A stretch of DNA of 42,406 bases from Neiella holothuriorum (lineage in GTDB: Bacteria; Pseudomonadota; Gammaproteobacteria; Enterobacterales; Neiellaceae), in assembly GCF_019457915.1 (NCBI RefSeq), contig NZ_JAHZSS010000029.1:1-42406 (forward strand). The letters run 5' to 3'. Made by a program: the position numbers and the translations under genes. The notes below the pieces were generated by a model. The model was given only the letters and a program-made list of their open reading frames with translations, was not told the DNA's origin and did not search any database. Positions 40,916-42,406 of this stretch are shown piece by piece (the first letter of the stretch is position 1; each line of letters begins with the position of its first letter).

Positions 40916-41473
40916 ATGCGTCGTCTTATTATGTCCGGCCTCGCCAGTTTGGTACTGGTTTTCAGTAGCTTTGTTGCGCAAGCCGATCCTGCTGAAGAGC
41001 GCACTGAAATTAATGAAGAAAGCCAAAGTATCCTGCAAAAAATTTACAAAGAAGACCCTGCTGCCAAAACGCTGGTGAACTCCAGTGTTGGCTATGCAAC
41101 GTTTTCTAATGTGCAGGTTAATTTAATCTTTGTAGCAGCCGGCGGTGGCTCTGGTGTGGTGGTGGACCGCAGCAGTGGCAAACGCACTTATATGTCGATG
41201 GGTGAAGGTGGCATCGGCTTGGGTTTAGGTGCGAAAGATTTCCGAGTGCTATTTGTGTTTCACACCAAAGAAGCGATGGAAAAATTTGTTGATGATGGTT
41301 GGGGATTTGGTGCAGAAGCCGACGCCGCGGCTAAATCGGGCAAAAAAGGCGGTGAAGCCGGTGCCGGTACTACGATCGGTGATATCACTGTTTACCAGCT
41401 AACCGAAAATGGTCTTGCTCTACAGGCTACGGTAAAAGGCACCAAGTACTGGAAAGATGACGATCTGAATTAA
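40916..41473 (+). CDS. SYLF (YSC84-like) domain lipid-binding protein
   Basis: A 185-aa secreted protein. Signal peptide to about FVAQA (residue 23). The SYLF domain runs through the remainder: DPAAKTLVNSSVGYATFSNVQVNLIFVAAGGGSGVVVD, then MGEGGIGLGLGAKDFRVLFVFHT and VYQLTENGLALQATVKGTKYWKDD. Bacterial SYLF proteins are poorly understood; eukaryotic ones bind phosphoinositides. ATG 40916 lies 5 nt after AAGGAG. A GTG two codons earlier would overlap that site. Confidence 0.92.
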   Translation: MRRLIMSGLASLVLVFSSFVAQADPAEERTEINEESQSILQKIYKEDPAAKTLVNSSVGYATFSNVQVNLIFVAAGGGSGVVVDRSSGKRTYMSMGEGGIGLGLGAKDFRVLFVFHTKEAMEKFVDDGWGFGAEADAAAKSGKKGGEAGAGTTIGDITVYQLTENGLALQATVKGTKYWKDDDLN

Positions 41474-41505
41474 CAAGGCAGTTGCCTCTTGCCTCTGCTG
41501 GCATC

Positions 41506-41540
41506 AAAAAGCCAAAGTAAATTGCTACTTTGGCTTTTTT
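41506..41540. terminator. terminator of the SYLF gene
   Basis: AAAAAGCCAAAGTA and TACTTTGGCTTTTT form a perfect 14-bp stem with a 6-nt loop and a T run, 32 bp after the stop codon. Confidence 0.93.
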
Positions 41541-41717
41541 GTGGCCGCTATTGTTAATAATAAGCTGGATTTTTATGAGCCAATTTTTAGCTGTTATTAA
41601 GCTTAATTTTCATCGTGTTATGGTTTGTTTGTCGATATGTACTAACCTCCATACAGCTGGCTGTACGACGCAGCCTCTTCTCGTTAAAACAACAATCTTT
41701 TGAACAAGGAACTTCAT

Positions 41718-42197
41718 ATGCAGCAATTACAAAAATTTAGCTCGATTTTAGTGACGGGCTTGATGTTGGTGTGCGCTTTGATGGCAATGCCAGCAAAGGC
41801 TGAGCAAGCGTCATTACTCGATACGGTAACGAGCCAGCTGGGCATTTCAAGCGAGCAAGCTAGCGGCGCGTTAGGCAGCTTATTTAGCATGGCGCAAAGC
41901 AGCATGTCGGGTGGTGACTTTAGTGATTTGTCGAGCATTGTGCCGGATATGTCTGATTTGCTAAAAGCAGCTCCAGAAGTTGAGTCTTCGGAAGTTGGTG
42001 GCTTACTGGGTGGTCTTGGTGGCGACTTAGGTAAAACCGCGGGGAATCTGGATATGCTCAACTCATCATTGTCTGCATTAGGGCTCGATCCAGAATTGGC
42101 TGGCCCGTTAGTGAATACGGTGTATGAGTATGTGCAGACCGAAGGTGGTCAAGCCATGCTTACGTCGTTGAAAAACTCGCTTGGTTTGCCGTTCTAA
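41718..42197 (+). CDS. DUF2780 (VcgC/VcgE-like) exported protein
   Basis: A 159-aa protein with a signal peptide (cleavage near AKA, about residue 28). The mature part is Ser/Gly/Leu-rich: LLDTVTSQLGISSEQASGALGSLFSMAQ, a GGLLGGLGGDLGK glycine stretch and LGLDPELAGPLVNTVYEYVQTEGG. This matches DUF2780, function unknown. ATG 41718 is 7 nt after AGGA. Flanked by strong terminators, so monocistronic. Confidence 0.85.
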   Translation: MQQLQKFSSILVTGLMLVCALMAMPAKAEQASLLDTVTSQLGISSEQASGALGSLFSMAQSSMSGGDFSDLSSIVPDMSDLLKAAPEVESSEVGGLLGGLGGDLGKTAGNLDMLNSSLSALGLDPELAGPLVNTVYEYVQTEGGQAMLTSLKNSLGLPF

Positions 42198-42214
42198 GCG
42201 GCTCCAATCAGCCA

Positions 42215-42243
42215 AAAAAGCCAGCGGTTGTCGTTGGCTTTTT
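42215..42243 (+). terminator. terminator of the DUF2780 gene
   Basis: AAAAAGCCAGCG pairs with CGTTGGCTTTTT (with a G-T pair) around a short GTTGT loop, followed by T residues, 17 bp after the stop codon. Confidence 0.82.
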
Positions 42244-42256
42244 GGTCGCTTTTTAA

Positions 42257-42406
42257 TGTCCCGTCCTGAAATAGGTTTACACATTGGAGACCTATGATGG
42301 AAAAGCGAATTCCTTCAATAAGAAAGCGGACTCAGCGCGATTATTCACTAGCCTTTAAATTGTCTGTTGTTGAGCAAGTTGAAAAAGGCGATATGACCTA
42401 TAAACA
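42257..42406 (+). mobile_element. left end of an IS3-type insertion sequence (partial)
   Basis: The element appears to begin at TGTCCCGTCCTGAAATAGG, a terminal repeat starting with TG as IS3-family ends do. It is followed by a transposase orfA start. It sits directly behind the DUF2780 terminator and continues past the window. The right end and target-site duplication are not visible. Confidence 0.7.
42297..42406 (+). CDS. IS3-family transposase OrfA, N-terminal fragment
   Basis: Starts 6 nt after GGAGA. The first 36 residues (EKRIPSIRKRTQRDYSLAFK, then LSVVEQVEKGDMTYK) match the helix-turn-helix N terminus of IS3-type OrfA proteins. Another ATG lies one codon upstream. The frame is open to the window edge, so the gene is cut by the window, not broken. 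Confidence 0.8.
   Translation, partial: MEKRIPSIRKRTQRDYSLAFKLSVVEQVEKGDMTYK

Noticed and set aside
41652-41665. Palindrome TACAGC-TG-GCTGTA upstream of the DUF2780 gene, considered as a LexA box
   Set aside because: Arms are in the opposite orientation to the CTGT-N8-ACAG SOS box, and the loop is too short for a useful hairpin.

Overview
The window looks like chromosomal DNA of a marine gammaproteobacterium of the Alteromonadales/Vibrionales type. Pointers are a Na+-pumping oxaloacetate decarboxylase operon (oadGAB), proteobacterial gshA with a TTG start, an aroF-tyrA operon, the rpsP-rimM-trmD-rplS operon, ffh next to a ypjD/corB pair, and several families common in marine gammaproteobacteria (SO_0444-like permease, DUF2780, DUF2960-like, Rdx/SelW-like). 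Genus cannot be assigned from the sequence alone. Gene order resembles what I remember of enterobacteria and vibrios (tRNA-Arg(ACG), oadGAB, insulinase-like peptidase, gshA, corB-ypjD, ffh, rpsP operon, and aroF-tyrA near rplS), so this is a conserved backbone interrupted by accessory blocks.

Layout. 1-77: tRNA-Arg(ACG), followed by about 415 bp without a recognisable gene. 0.5-3.7 kb: oadGAB with a clear terminator. 3.9-7.9 kb: a chemoreceptor, a dicarboxylate/amino-acid:cation symporter with a translationally coupled 55-aa membrane protein, and a quinone-reductase-like MDR protein. 8.0-12.5 kb: a large M16 peptidase lipoprotein and gshA. 12.5-15.3 kb: a possible leader peptide, a transglycosylase-like lipoprotein, and a SigZ-like ECF sigma factor followed by a PF03773-type permease and a CxxC thioredoxin-like protein. 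15.3-18.8 kb, minus strand: corB, ypjD and a second PF03773-type permease whose cytoplasmic loop carries seven Ser-Cys-(Cys)-Ser motifs (12 Cys). 19.0-20.4 kb: ffh.

20.4-32.5 kb lies between ffh and rpsP, genes that are nearly adjacent in E. coli as I recall. It holds a small-molecule kinase/phosphatase pair, a small DUF2960-like protein, a GH16 lipoprotein with a LacI-type operator, and the most unusual part of the window. That part is a minus-strand operon of two RimK-type ATP-grasp ligases (one with a C-terminal helix-hairpin-helix domain and an altered metal-binding motif) and a 927-aa M14 carboxypeptidase without signal peptide, divergent from an M20 peptidase of the carboxypeptidase-G2 type. 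I read it as a candidate amide-ligase/carboxypeptidase 'writer-eraser' or peptide-metabolite system of unknown substrate. Beside it, soxR faces a previously uncalled 46-aa gene through a near-perfect SoxR box placed in a 19-bp promoter spacer, so the small protein is probably redox-induced.

32.5-42.4 kb returns to backbone: rpsP-rimM-trmD-rplS, an EAL phosphodiesterase with degenerate GGDEF, aroF-tyrA-selW-like, an EamA transporter, a periplasmic histidine phosphatase, a SYLF protein, a DUF2780 protein, and the left end of an IS3-type element running off the window.
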